A stretch of DNA of 64,000 nt, taken from positions 10,006,031 to 10,070,030 of the forward strand of contig NC_079206.1 in NCBI RefSeq assembly GCF_026745355.1. The letters are read 5' to 3'. The notes beneath the pieces are model-generated. The model was not told the DNA's origin. It worked only from the letters and a program-made list of their open reading frames with translations, and did not search any database. Positions 1 through 10,717 of the stretch are shown here, piece after piece. The position numbers and the translations under genes are program-made. Each line of letters starts with the position of its first letter. Within the stretch, counting starts at the first letter, position 1. The stretch is from Beta vulgaris subsp. vulgaris. Taxonomy: Eukaryota; Streptophyta; Magnoliopsida; Caryophyllales; Amaranthaceae.

Positions 1-152
1 TGAACTGATCTGAACTGAACTTATTGGAGCTGAACTGAACTGAACTGAACTTATTGGAGCTGAACTGAACTGAACTGAACTTATTAGAGCTGAACTGAAC
101 TGAACTGAACTGAACTGAACTGAAAATAAGCTGGGGAGAACAGGCCCTAAGA
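1..152. repeat. Tandem TGAACTGAAC array at the end of a hAT-like MITE
   Basis: A 10-bp unit TGAACTGAAC is repeated, interrupted three times by TTATTGGAGC or TTATTAGAGC. It ends at 139-152 in GAACAGGCCCTAAG. Read on the minus strand this is a CTTAGGGCCTGTTC terminus followed by AGCTTATTTTCAGTTCAG, the layout of short non-autonomous hAT-type elements whose subterminal part is made of short repeats. The other end lies outside the window, so family assignment is an inference. Confidence 0.5.
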
Positions 153-410
153 GGGAATTTGGCGAAGAAAAGCTTTGGGTTCAGTTGAGGAAGCAAGGAG
201 AAAATGAAGACATGCGTCCCTTTTTGTTTTAGTAAAAAAATAGGGTTAAAAAAGAAGAAAATAAGAAAGGACGGAGAATCCAGTGAGAATTCTGAGCACC
301 GACTCCATTTATGGTATGTACTGCACACAGGTCTGTACTGCACACAGGTCTGTACTTGGGGGTAAGGGGATAGCATGGAGAAAAAAAAAACGAAATTCTC
401 CAAATCCCAA

Positions 411-1860
411 AAGGAGATGGCGGTCTCGGCATACGCAACGTGGGTATTTTCAGTAACGTTCTCCTCATGGAAAAAATGGATAGGATTTACAACAAGTCCC
501 ACCTCTTAGTAGCCAAGGTCTTTGGTGTACCAAACCAGAGTTACAAATTGCATACTAGAAAGGCTCATCTGTCTTAGGGATTTCAAGGGTTGTGGAATGC
601 AAAGTGAATGTTACATACCCACAGCGCTTGGCATGTGGGGAATCGTCAACACATTTTAGCCTCAATGCACAAAAGGGTTCATGGTCACACTCGTGCCTTT
701 CGCGATGAAGTTACCCTATCTCAAACTGCAACACTCCGTGTAAGCCACCTGATTCACTATCAACCACTTCAATAAACTCTTTACCACCAACAATGCCAGA
801 AGTATTCTAGGGTCTGACCTTCTCCAGACCGAAAAACCACCCGATTCCCTCTACTGGCCTCATACTCGCTCGTTCAGCGAACATTAGTACCAAGTTAGCT
901 TACTTATCCTCTTGAAGGAACAGGATATCAGCAGCATGAATGCTCTACAAGATTCAGTTTTTTTCAAATACATGTGGAGTTCGCGCAGCATGCCCAAATG
1001 GAAATTCTTCATATGGAAGTTGTGGCACAACAACGTTGCAGTGAAAGCTAATTTGGCCAGAAGAAATCTAGGGTCAACAACTGCATGCCCACTTTGTATC
1101 TCTCCTGTTGAGGACATCGAACACTGCACTCAATCTTGCCCTAGCACACTACCAGCTTGGTCTTCTAGCCAGTTTACCTTGGATTATAGATTGGAACCTC
1201 ATGTTCCTATACAACAATGACTAATATCCTGGCTAAACAAATTCGGCAGAGTAAATAAACAGGGTAGCACTCGCCTTCCCACCTTCATTGCCACACTATG
1301 GAGTATCTGGCTTACTCGAAATCATGTCGTTTTAAGGCAACAATCAGCCAATCTTATCACTATATCTGAAACCATAACTGAATCCTTCCGACAATAGCAA
1401 CACTTTGAGGGAAACTTCGATCTAATGAGAACCTCGCCCACCCTTATTCTTCTCCCCCCGGATTTTCTGATTGTAACTCTAGGGATCCTAACCTATGGGG
1501 TTCCAGCAATCCCACTGCTCATTGATGGCTCTTGGGACCATATGACCCAACAAAGTGGATATGCTTGGGTCCGTGACAAGGATGGGAGCCAACCTATGGA
1601 AGGGGAAGGAATTTGCGATGGCCAACTCTACCCTTTAGACTGAGGCTAAGGCGGTGCTTAGGGCGCTAGTATGGGCCACCTCCAAATGATACACACATTT
1701 TCATATCAACACAGATTCAGCATTATTGGTTCAGTCTCTCTGATCTCACAAAAGGTTGGATATCTCAATCCACTGGACGGTAAGTCAAATCAAACTTTGG
1801 GACGCCGACTATAATAACTCCCTGTGGTCAAAGTATCCAAAGCTACAGTAAAAAATGCTC
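411..1860 (+). pseudogene. LINE retrotransposon 3' part (RT C-terminus, zf-RVT, RNase H), decayed
   Basis: Broken reading frames spell the C-terminal part of a plant L1-type ORF2. At 411-540 GGLGIRNVGIFSNVLLMEK matches the region just after the reverse transcriptase fingers. At about 940-1140 a zf-RVT domain is clear, with PKWKFFIWKLWHNN and a CPLC...EHCTQSCP zinc knuckle. At 1503-1850 an RNase H-like domain follows (LLIDGSWD, GYAWV, then EAKAVLRAL and a TDSALLVQSL block), with catalytic-type D, E and D positions. Several stops and frame changes interrupt it and nothing upstream of 411 belongs to it, so this is a 5'-truncated dead copy. No poly(A) tail or target duplication was found. Confidence 0.8.
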
Positions 1861-2373
1861 GTGACCTAGCACAGTGGAGTCGGTTCAAAGGTAGTGTTTC
1901 TATTAATATTTAGATTGTACGTTTCTCTTGATGTCAAAAAAATAGTCACCTTTTTTTCAATCTTTAGTAGTCCTAAATGTCAAACCTTTTTTTTTGATGT
2001 TTAAGCAAACCTAACAATGAACTTTATAAGTAGCCTAATTTTCGTGCTAACATGAGCATTTGATCTAGAGACAAGTTCCTAGGAGACGAGGACTCGGGAG
2101 TGCCACTACTCGACTACTCCTATGTCTCCTTTGGATTGTAATATGAATTCAAGCATTATTTTATTGATAGTTTATTGAAATTATTAACTATTTTTTGAGG
2201 GAATTCAACAAATTAACTAATTTGCTCCTCCAATATTGATCATGAATTTTAATTCTAAAGAAACTACGCCTCAATTCTAGGGGTATGAATTATGATGTCA
2301 TGGGTAACGTTTGGAAATAAGGGAAAGAGTTTGTATTACGAATTTTGTGCTTTGCACATTCATTTCGTATTGA
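1861..2373. other. Intergenic, no recognised feature
   Basis: AT-rich sequence with poly(T) runs around 1945-2000 separates the LINE remnant from the copia remnant. It has no coding potential and no terminal repeats that I can see. Confidence 0.5.
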
Positions 2374-3432
2374 TTTGTCGCCACACTTGGGTTTACTCAT
2401 AGTAAGTCTGATCATTCCTTGTTTATCTATCAGAATGGTTCTGATCTGGCTTATCTTCTGCTTTATGTTGACGACATTATTTTAACTGCTTCCTCTGATG
2501 CATTACGTCAGTCTATCATGACAAGTCTTAGCACTGAGTTTGCCATGAAGGATTTTGGGTCCTTGAGTTATTTTTTAGGCATTGCTGTGACACGTCATGC
2601 AGGTGGTTTGTTTCTGTCTCAAAGAAAGTATGCTCTTGAGATTATTGAACGTGCTGGTATGGCCTCTTGTAAACCATCTCCTACTCCTGTGGATACCAAG
2701 CCCAAGACGAGTGCTCATGCGAGCACACCTTATGAGGATCCTTCTCATTATCGTAGCCTTGCAGGGGCTCTTCAGTACCTCACCTTCACTAGACCTGATA
2801 TTTATTATGCAGTCCAGCAGGTTTGCTTGTTTATGCATGATCCCCGGGAGGAACATATGCATGCTCTTAAGCGCATTGTGCGCTACATTCATGGGACACT
2901 TGATCATGGTCTACATTTGTATCCGTCCTCGACATCATCCCGTATTTCTTACACAGATGCTGATTGGGATGGTTGTCCTGACACTCGTCGTTCCACATCC
3001 GGCTACTGTGTGTTCCTTGGGGATAACTTGGTCTCTTGGTCTGCTAAAAGGCAACCTACTTTGTCCCGTTCTAGTACAGAGGCCGAGTACCGTGGTGTAG
3101 CCAATGTGGTTTCTGAATCATGTTGGTTACGTAATCTTTTACTTGAGCTCCATTGTCCGATTCAGAAGGCAACTTTGGTTTATTGCGATAATGTGAGTGC
3201 TATATATCTTTCTGGTAATCCTGTCAACCATCAGCGCACTAAGCACATTGAGCTAGATATCCATTTTGTTCGCGAAAAAGTTACCCGTGGTCAGGTCCGG
3301 GTCTTACATGTGCCTTCCCGTCACCAGCTTGCAGATATATTCACAAAGGGCCTTCCCTTGGTTCTTTTTGAAGATTTCCGTGACAATCTCAGCATTCGAC
3401 GACCTCCCGATTCGATTGCGGGGGTGTGTTAG
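2374..3432 (+). pseudogene. Ty1/copia reverse transcriptase-RNase H C-terminal fragment (Ale-like)
   Basis: The frame is open from the codon after a TGA at 2371 to the stop at 3430-3432. It encodes the catalytic YVDD box (LLLYVDDIILTASS), the KDFGSLSYFLGI block, the TRPDIYYAVQQV block and the full copia RNase H (DADWDGCPDTRRSTSGYC, SSTEAEYR, KHIELDIHFVREKV, ADIFTKGLP). The end, PPDSIAGVC, and the overlap of the stop with the 3' LTR are typical of Ale/Retrofit copia elements. Protease, integrase and most of RT are missing, so it is a 5'-truncated remnant. The remaining 350 codons carry no lesion, which suggests moderate age. There is no ATG start because the fragment begins inside the polyprotein. 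Confidence 0.9.
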
Positions 3433-3700
3433 AATAATAAAGAATATTTAATAATATTCTTTACTGTAAATTAAGTCAACGTTTGTTATACTTAGCTTGT
3501 AGCATATCTCGTGTAATTAGGCTTGTATTTAGGCTATTAGTTAGCTGTTTCCTATTCTGTAGCTATAGCTTGTATATGTTGACAATTTCATTATGGAAAT
3601 GATCAAGGGAAATCATTCTTTCAGATTTTACTTTAAACCTAAGGTGTTATATATATAGACATCCTTAGAGTTTTACACACCAATTGTTGTTTTTACTAGA
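3427..3700 (+). repeat. 3' LTR of the copia fragment
   Basis: The LTR starts TGTTAGAATAAT at 3427, directly after the G-rich polypurine tract GCGGGGGTG that closes the coding frame. A TATATATAGAC promoter-like box lies near 3650. The right boundary is approximate because I could not place a convincing terminal CA with a target duplication. Confidence 0.6.
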
Positions 3701-3924
3701 ACAAGAAAATCAAACTAAACTCTGATTGAGATTATTCTATGGTCTTATCGATTAGTGCTCAATATCTGATGTTGATTGATGGCTCATTCGTCTTGATAAA
3801 AATTGACATATTTGCAACCAGCAACAAGCAAATTTAAGACTTGCCAGCACTTTGGGGACCAAAAGCTAATCATTGTACTCCTGTTAATTAAGCTAGCTAA
3901 ATTCATGCACGATAAGTAATAAAT

Positions 3925-3999
3925 TTATATATATATATATTATATATATATATATATATTATATATTAATATATATATATATTATATTATATATATATA

Positions 4000-4065
<66 letters not shown>

Positions 4066-4066
4066 T
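3925..4066. repeat. (TA)n microsatellite
   Basis: About 140 bp of almost pure alternating TA with a few TT or AA interruptions. It immediately precedes repeat copy A. Confidence 0.95.
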
Positions 4067-4152
4067 TAAAATCCAAAGCAAACAAATGATATGCTGCCAC
4101 ATGTTTTCTCTCCCTCCTCAAGCAATTGAGACAAATTAAATAATTAAAATAT

Positions 4153-4213
4153 GTGGGTTAAGACTCAAACCCACAACCTCTCCTTTGAGGTATAAATACA
4201 CTAACCAACTAAT
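4153..4213 (-). repeat. tRNA-derived SINE-like promoter segment in copy A
   Basis: On the minus strand TAGTTGGTTAGTG resembles a pol III A box and GTGGGTTTGAGTCTT resembles a B box, about 30 bp apart, as in tRNA-derived SINE heads. The matching segment in copy B has the better B box. Confidence 0.45.
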
Positions 4214-4600
4214 TTTACAAGCTCATATTGATTTTTTTTAATTGAAAGTAGAAGTAATCATGCTTCTTAAGTTGACACAAAAATTGCACTCCTACATTAA
4301 TTGACCTATCAAGTATATGACTAATATATTAATATATTCGTATTACAAGTTACATTACCTATTAAGTTTCCGTTTACCATAATTGTGATAATAAAATATC
4401 AAATCAACTTTGTAATTGCATTATGAAAATTTCTAATGGGCCCACCAAACCTTAATTTATGCTTAGCTCTGTACAAAATAAAAGATACAATATTACCAAT
4501 CTGAAGGAGGAATTTGAGAAAAGTATATTGTAGTTAATTTCAATCAATTACAGGTAGGAATGCAAATTACGTACGTGTCTTTATGATTTGAAAAATAATA

Positions 4601-4819
4601 CTTCCTCCGTTTTTTATTAGATGTAACACTTTTCAAATCACGGGCTCCTAGGTAATTTTTGGAGTGGAGAGAGATAGAGAGAATGAAAAACAAAAGGGCC
4701 CCATGTGAACATGTAATAAGAGAGAGATAGAGAGAAGTTATTACCCAAAATAAAAGTGTAACATCTAATTTAAAATTTCCTAAAATAGAAAGTGTAACAT
4801 CTAAAAAAAACGGAGGAAG
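4601..4819. mobile_element. Stowaway-type MITE (219 bp)
   Basis: Terminal inverted repeats CTTCCTCCGTTTTTT... and ...AAAAAACGGAGGAAG extend about 30 bp inward to a shared TAGATGTAACA. TA dinucleotides flank both sides (4599-4600 and 4820-4821). The paralogous copy B at about 6990 has a single TA at the equivalent position, confirming the boundaries. There is no coding capacity; it would need a Tc1/mariner transposase in trans. Confidence 0.93.
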
Positions 4820-5315
4820 TATGACAAACTTTATTGTGTCGAATCAAGTATTTAAAGGACCGATCCGTTGTATATTACGAGTTTATGCAACGGATAACTA
4901 TTTTTCTTAAATATATAAACACTTATAAACTTATATAGGAGTGATTTATTTAATACAAAAAATTACCATTTAGACATGAGTAACCTTTTGTCCTAAATAG
5001 GTTACTTTTACATATATACAATTAACTCATTTGAGGTAACCAATTATTATTTGTTTGAAAATGACTCATCTTGACTTAAAAGAGTGACACATTTTGTGAA
5101 AAGTGAATTATAATATTTAATTTATTATGAATCCGGTACTCAATACTAATTAAAAGTTATGAAGTATAGGAGGTCGTCAACTCGTCACGTGTGAAATCTA
5201 AATGTATACGCTGATATGGGACATATAATTCAATTAATTTTATTAAAAAATAATAAACGAATTATATACCATGATTTGGGACTTCATTCGAGGCAACACC
5301 TATAGTTAATAATAA

Positions 5316-5536
5316 TAAAACAAATCGCCACTAATGGTGTAGAATAATGTTACGTTGCAATAATCCATGGCACGTAATACTAATAATCTTTGATTTTTTG
5401 TCTTACTGCCTTTTACTGTCTTACAACATATCTTTAATTATTAATATATTTACCTACATGTTAATGATTTAAATATTGTATGAAAATTAAATAAAATATC
5501 ATTTGATAATAATGTTACTTTTTATAAGCATATTTA
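5316..5536. other. Spacer between copy A and the hAT-like element
   Basis: AT-rich unique-looking sequence. No gene or repeat structure was recognised. Confidence 0.4.
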
Positions 5537-6501
5537 CAGGTATAAGTGAATTAAACTGGAATAAACTTTGCCAAATTCAAATGCATTTCAAAGTTTTTTG
5601 GATTTGAGTCCAAATCCAATCCAAACTTTTTGTGAGTCCAGTCCAGTTCATTCTTGAATTTTTTTCTTGAGTCCAAATCCAGTTTAGTACGATTATTGTA
5701 TAATATATTTTTTTTTTTTTGCCGATTCACAATGTTTTCTCATGATATAATCATTAAAATTTGAAAAATTGAACTCATTACATCATTCCATAAACTAAGT
5801 TATATTCTTCCTCTGTTTCTTTTTATTTGCAACAGTTTGACTTTCACGCTTGCCAATGCATAATTTCAACCATCAATAAGTTTAATTACCGATAAATAAA
5901 AATTATAAAAAGTATATATTCGAAAAATATACATTCAGACGAGTCTAACAAGATCCCACATGAATATGTTTTTCCTTAACTATAAATCACCAAACATAAA
6001 CTAAGTAGAGTTGGTGAATAGTGTAAAAGTCAAACCGTTGCAAATAAAAAGAAACGGAGGAAGTACATTTTTAATGTCTAATAAAATGCAAATTGCATAA
6101 TACAAAACGCGCCAACGGGTTAAAGTAACTTTTTTCCTTTTGAGTTTTCACTTGTCCCTTTGTATTTTGGAGGATAAGTGCAAATTCTGACACCAGGTAA
6201 AAAAATTTAAAGCGCGAATGTTAAAAAGTCTAATTTTTTTTTTAAAAAAAATGTTAAGAAATATATTTTGAGTCCACTTTTTTGGATTGGGTATATTATA
6301 TATTGTACGCTAAAATATTTTTTTGCCTGGATTGGACTCATTGGACTTCAAAAGTATGAGTCAAAATCCTATATGAAAATATTTGGACTTGAAAATTTGA
6401 GTACAAGTCCAGCCTAAACATTTTTCAGTTCTATCTAGTTCGACAAATGTAACTGGGTTGTATTGAACTCTTAATCTTTAATAGTCCACTTACACCCCTA
6501 A
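5537..6501. mobile_element. hAT-like non-autonomous element containing a nested MITE
   Basis: The right end reads, on the minus strand, TTAGGGGTGTAAGTGGACTA and the left end CAGGTATAAGTGAATTAAAC, an imperfect inverted pair of the plant hAT type. Subterminal text around 5590-5690 and 6255-6420 is rich in GGATTTGAGTCCAAATCC-like words in both orientations. No 8-bp target duplication was visible, so the left edge is uncertain. It carries a 259-bp Stowaway at 5805-6063 and abuts repeat copy B. Confidence 0.5.
5805..6063. mobile_element. Stowaway-type MITE, GCAACA family
   Basis: Inverted ends CTTCCTCTGTTTCTTTTTAT and ATAAAAAGAAACGGAGGAAG extend through TTGCAAC/GTTGCAA. Right TA at 6064-6065; the left TA has probably mutated. 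Internal text (AAAATATACATTCAGACGAG, TAACAAGATCCCACATGA) recurs in the elements at 24882 and 25321, defining one family with three or four members in the window. Confidence 0.88.
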
Positions 6502-7462
6502 CAATTGTTATGCTGTCACATGTTCCCCCCTCTCAAGCATTGATACAAATTAAACAATAAAAATGCGTGTGTTAAGACTCGAACCCACAACCTCTACTTT
6601 GAGATACAAATACACTAACCAACTAAAGCTTATATTGATTTTTTATTTTAAGTAAAAGTAATTATGCTTTTAAGTTGACACACATTCGGCTCCTACATTA
6701 ATTGATCTATCAAGTAAATGAGTAATATACTAATATATCTCCGTGTTACAAATTATATTACCTATCAAGTTTCAGTTTATCATAATAGTGATAATAAAAC
6801 ATCAAATCAACTTTGCCGCATTACAAAAATTTCTAATGGAGCCACCAAACTTTAATTTATGCTTTGTCTTTTACAAGATACAAAAATAAAGTATTACCTA
6901 TATGAAGGAGAAATTTGATAAAGTAGTTAATTTCAATCAATTATAGGTAGGAACGAAAATGGAACGTGCCTTCATGACCCGAAAAATGATATTACAAACT
7001 TTGTCGTATCGAATCAACTAATTTAAGGATCGATCTATTGTATGATATGAATTTGTGTGCTGGTAACTGTTTGCCATAAACAGACACATATAAACTTATA
7101 TAAGAGTGATCTATTTAAGATAAAAAATTACCGTTTAGACCTGAGTAACCTGTTGTCCTAAATGGATCACTTTTACTTGTATACAAGTGATTCATTTAAG
7201 GTAAAACAACTATTTTTTATTTAAAAATGACTCATTCTAACTTAAAAGAATGACCCATTGTGTGAAAAGTGAATGATATCACAATAAATTTATTGTTCAC
7301 TCGAGACTCAATAATAATTGAAAGTTATAACATTAGAGTTTGTCACGTGTCATCTAAATATATACGTTGATATAAGAGCATATATAATTCAATTAATTTC
7401 ATAAAAAAGTAGTAAATGAATTCTACGCAATGATTTAAGGCTTTTCCCGGGACAACAACTAG
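6498..7462 (+). repeat. Dispersed ~1-kb repeat, copy B (empty MITE site)
   Basis: Direct-repeat partner of copy A, clearly diverged by many substitutions and small indels. It lacks the Stowaway insertion. At 6566-6628 the minus strand has GTGGGTTCGAGTCTT (a good B box) and TAGTTGGTTAGTG (A box-like). The right end reads CCCGGGACAACAACTAG. Confidence 0.8.
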
Positions 7463-9125
7463 TTTACCTTCAATACACAAATTAAATGAATTAAGCAAAG
7501 ATTTTGCGACGAGGGAGTTATAATTATTATAATACAGTACTATAATATATTCCTTGTAACAGTAAGACAAAAAAAAGAAGTATCATCATCATTTATATCA
7601 GTTAAATGGTGAAACAATCAAGTTTTGGGTTATAGTTAATGGAAAATTCCACCATAGTATAGAAGTGGAAAAACTTACCTGCATATTGCTACAGTACTTT
7701 TAACAAGAAAGCTAAGGAAGAAGAAGAAGACTATAGCTGCAATTTACCCTATATGATCATATTTTAGCAATAGGCGTGGTTCATCATTTCTAGTGTATAC
7801 CCATGCATTATTATTATGGAGGGAGGAGAGAGAAATAGTGATGAACAGTGACCTATCAGAGAGACAACTAATTTTTTTTCTGGAAAATATTTCACTTTTA
7901 GTTTTAGGCTTATAGCACATGAGAATAGCAATGAGAAACATACTCATCTGTCTCTATAATTTTTTCTTGAAAATTGTTTGGACTCTAAACCTCTAATACT
8001 CAGATCTCGACTTTTTATTAACACATAAATCCCACGTTGCATAATTTATCGTACTATATATGTGTACTCGTCATTCGAGTGTATCTAAAGCAATGAGTTT
8101 CGATGACTTTTAAATGGTACGGGATAACATGCAACACACAAATTAATACACCTGTCATGTGAGTGAGGTACATGCATGTATAATTACGTAATTCAAGTGT
8201 AGAAATCTTTACCACTAAATTAAATTGTACTTATGTATTTATAGATGAAGAGGGTGCTTGTTTGTTTTACATTGATAGCCATTTATCTTTCATATATTAT
8301 GCTCTTAAAAAACTAATATTTAGATCTTTCAAGTGAGAGGAAGCTATTATCATCCTTATATATTTTCTTAGTATATAATGGATTCAACATAATACTTATC
8401 TCAAAAGAATATTTAAAAAGGTTATCCCGCAAAAAGAGAAAAGGAGGATCAAACCTATATATTGAGATTAGAAAAAAGGTTTTTTCATTGTAAATTAATC
8501 GAGAAACAGAGATATATAGAACAAAATGTTATTCAATCATTTATGAATGCAATGTGCATTAGCAAAAAAAAATTCAACGAAATACTCTATAACCTCTTGT
8601 GATCACAATCATGTATGAAATGAGATAATTTAAATTATAAAATAATATATATTGAATATATATCAATTGAAAGATACACATACTATTTTTTTTATTGATT
8701 CTAATATTTTCAATATTAGTTTCCACAACATCACCTAATTAACATGTACAGTGACTATCATATGATATAGCCATAAACTACTTCCCTTTCTTAAGTGATT
8801 ACACTTTTGTAGTTAAAGGCCGTCGAGAATCTTTAATCTTTTATCAATTTGACTGTTAATTCTCATTAATCTATATCTAAATATATACTAGATTCTTAGC
8901 AGCAATCTTTCTATTTTTTTCTTGAACAAAAATCTACCAATTAGTGGGCTGCAGCCCAGGCGTAAAAGGTATATTAACAAGGAAAGTGGGCCAATATTGA
9001 ACCCAACTAAATAGAATGGGCAATGGTATTCTGCACTAAAGATGTTTGGGCTTGCTGCCTTGCACCCTTAGTTCACAGATTGCTTTCACAGCCTAGCTGG
9101 GTTGTCTAGGAGTGAAAAAGTAATA
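7463..9125. other. Intergenic, no recognised gene
   Basis: AT-rich sequence. Short minus-strand frames at 7343-7570 and 7744-7947 show no family resemblance and are taken as chance. No terminal repeats were recognised. Confidence 0.45.
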
Positions 9126-9371
9126 CTTCCTACGCCAGTATCTAATTGCAATACTTTCAGTTTCACCTCTACCAGTGTACAATTTACACTATTAATAATT
9201 TAATATCTTTAGTTATGTTTTAGTAAAATTTGTGTAGAAATTAGATATTAATAAAGTACACATTGAAGCGGATACTCAAGATCTCACATGATTCAAAAGC
9301 TAATTATGTGAGTGATTGTAAATAGTGTCAAAACTAGAAGTGTTGCAAGTAAACGGGAGTGCGTGGAGAAG
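9126..9371. mobile_element. Diverged Stowaway-type MITE
   Basis: The ends CTTCCTACGCCAGTATCTA and (minus) CTTCTCCACGCACTCCCGT pair imperfectly and lead into TTGCAATACTT / TTGCAACACTT. TA flanks both ends. Internal AAGATCTCACATGATT and GTAAATAGTGTCAAAAC link it to the GCAACA family at 5805. It is older than the others, judging by the mismatches. Confidence 0.65.
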
Positions 9372-9540
9372 TATGAGAACTTTTACAATGATTGTAGGGG
9401 ATATTTTTTTGAGTGCCGAGATGGTAGTTGTTGCAATTCTAATGGCGAGGCTTGTTTTATAGTTTAATCCATTTAGTTACCAGGTTTATTTTTATATTAA
9501 AATTAGACCGTCTCTTTTAATAAATTTGTGTTTTATTTAC

Positions 9541-9730
9541 CTTAAATTTAATATTTTAAGAAAAATTAAGAGAAGTTCATGAAAAATAAGATTAGCTTAG
9601 AAAAATAGTTTAGTCAAATTAAGAAAAGTTCAAAAACATAAAAAGAGTTCCAAAGGTTTAGAAAAAAATAAGAAAAGTTCAGAAAAAATAAGAAAAATTT
9701 TAAAAAGATGAAAAGAATAGATTCTAAAAG
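9541..9730. repeat. A-rich degenerate tandem repeat (AAAATAAGAAAAGTTCA)
   Basis: The unit AAAAATAAGAAAAGTTCAG is repeated imperfectly several times. The AAGTTCA core resembles the repeats at 29330-29580 and the TGAACT array at the left edge. No coding. Confidence 0.5.
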
Positions 9731-10684
9731 TTCTAAAATAGTATAATGACTATATCCAAAGTCTGTTTGTTTTACAATTTTCTCATTACAAACATATTAT
9801 ATATTCGTTATTTTAGAAAATTTTGTCCATGTGTGAAATCCTTATATATCTCAAAATTTAAACTAGTTGTAAAGACATTATAAGTTGTTGGGACAAATAG
9901 TATTGTCACTTATATTTGCAAATTTATCAAGCCCATGGACTGTTTTCACCAATATAAAAAAAGAGATATCCTCTCATGTAGAAGCTCTTGATTATGCTTA
10001 TTTGGTGAGCATTTAGGATAGCACATAGTTGGTGAACCTTCAATTACACACAAAATTAAGATTTAAGAACATTCTAAAAAAAAAAAAAAATCCTTCTTTA
10101 AATAAGGAATGTTTTAAGTTTGAACACCTTTAGGTTGAACATCTAAATAATTCAAATTGAATCATACTCTTAGAAGATTATTGATTAAGACCCATAAATC
10201 ATAATGCGTTCTTATAATGGACAGCATAATGATGAAATTTGGTAATCAATAATTGAATACCTTGTTTTTCTTTTAAAAAATAATTATTGAATAATTAGTA
10301 AGGCCCTCTTGCAAGCCTGACCCTATCATGTCCAAAGAAGAGGGGCCTAGCCCCCTAGGTGTTATGTGGGCCGTGTCTCTTTTTTTTTCCTGATAGGGTG
10401 GGCCGTGTCATTACGTCTTTAGACCAAGAAGGTCCAATATATTTTAGCTTAAAGCTTTTTCTTTCTCTTGCTTTGTTCATTAAAACTAGTTATTGGGTCC
10501 GGGTTATGCTCCAGGTAAGAAAAAAAATTATTTATTAATATAATACTTTATGATAATAACACCAAATACAACTTAGTCTAGTGGTTAAGACTTTAGTATA
10601 TGTATATATTGGACAATTCTAGTTGAGTAACAGATGTGTCACATAGAGTGTAAAGATTGTCAAGCATGCCTTTTAATATATTTG

Positions 10685-10717
<33 letters not shown>

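Larger units (their letters stand above)
4079..5315 (+). repeat. Dispersed ~1-kb repeat, copy A (with MITE insertion)
   Basis: This aligns from end to end with 6498-7462 in the same orientation. Shared blocks include ATGCTGYCACATG at the left, AAGACTCRAACCCACAACCTC, CTATCAAGTTTC-like text, TCTAATGGRSCCACCAAAC, AATTTCAATCAATTA and the degenerate AGTGACC motif array near 5000-5100. Copy A is longer because a Stowaway MITE sits at 4601-4819. The 5' GCCACATG next to a TA tract and a CTAG-type right end in copy B hint at a Helitron-like element, but I see no clear 3' hairpin. Confidence 0.8.

Noticed and set aside
5537..7462. Copies A and B read as the two LTRs of one retrotransposon
   Set aside because: No primer site, polypurine tract or coding frame lies between them, the ends are not TG...CA, and the divergence is too large. 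Two copies of a dispersed repeat fit better.
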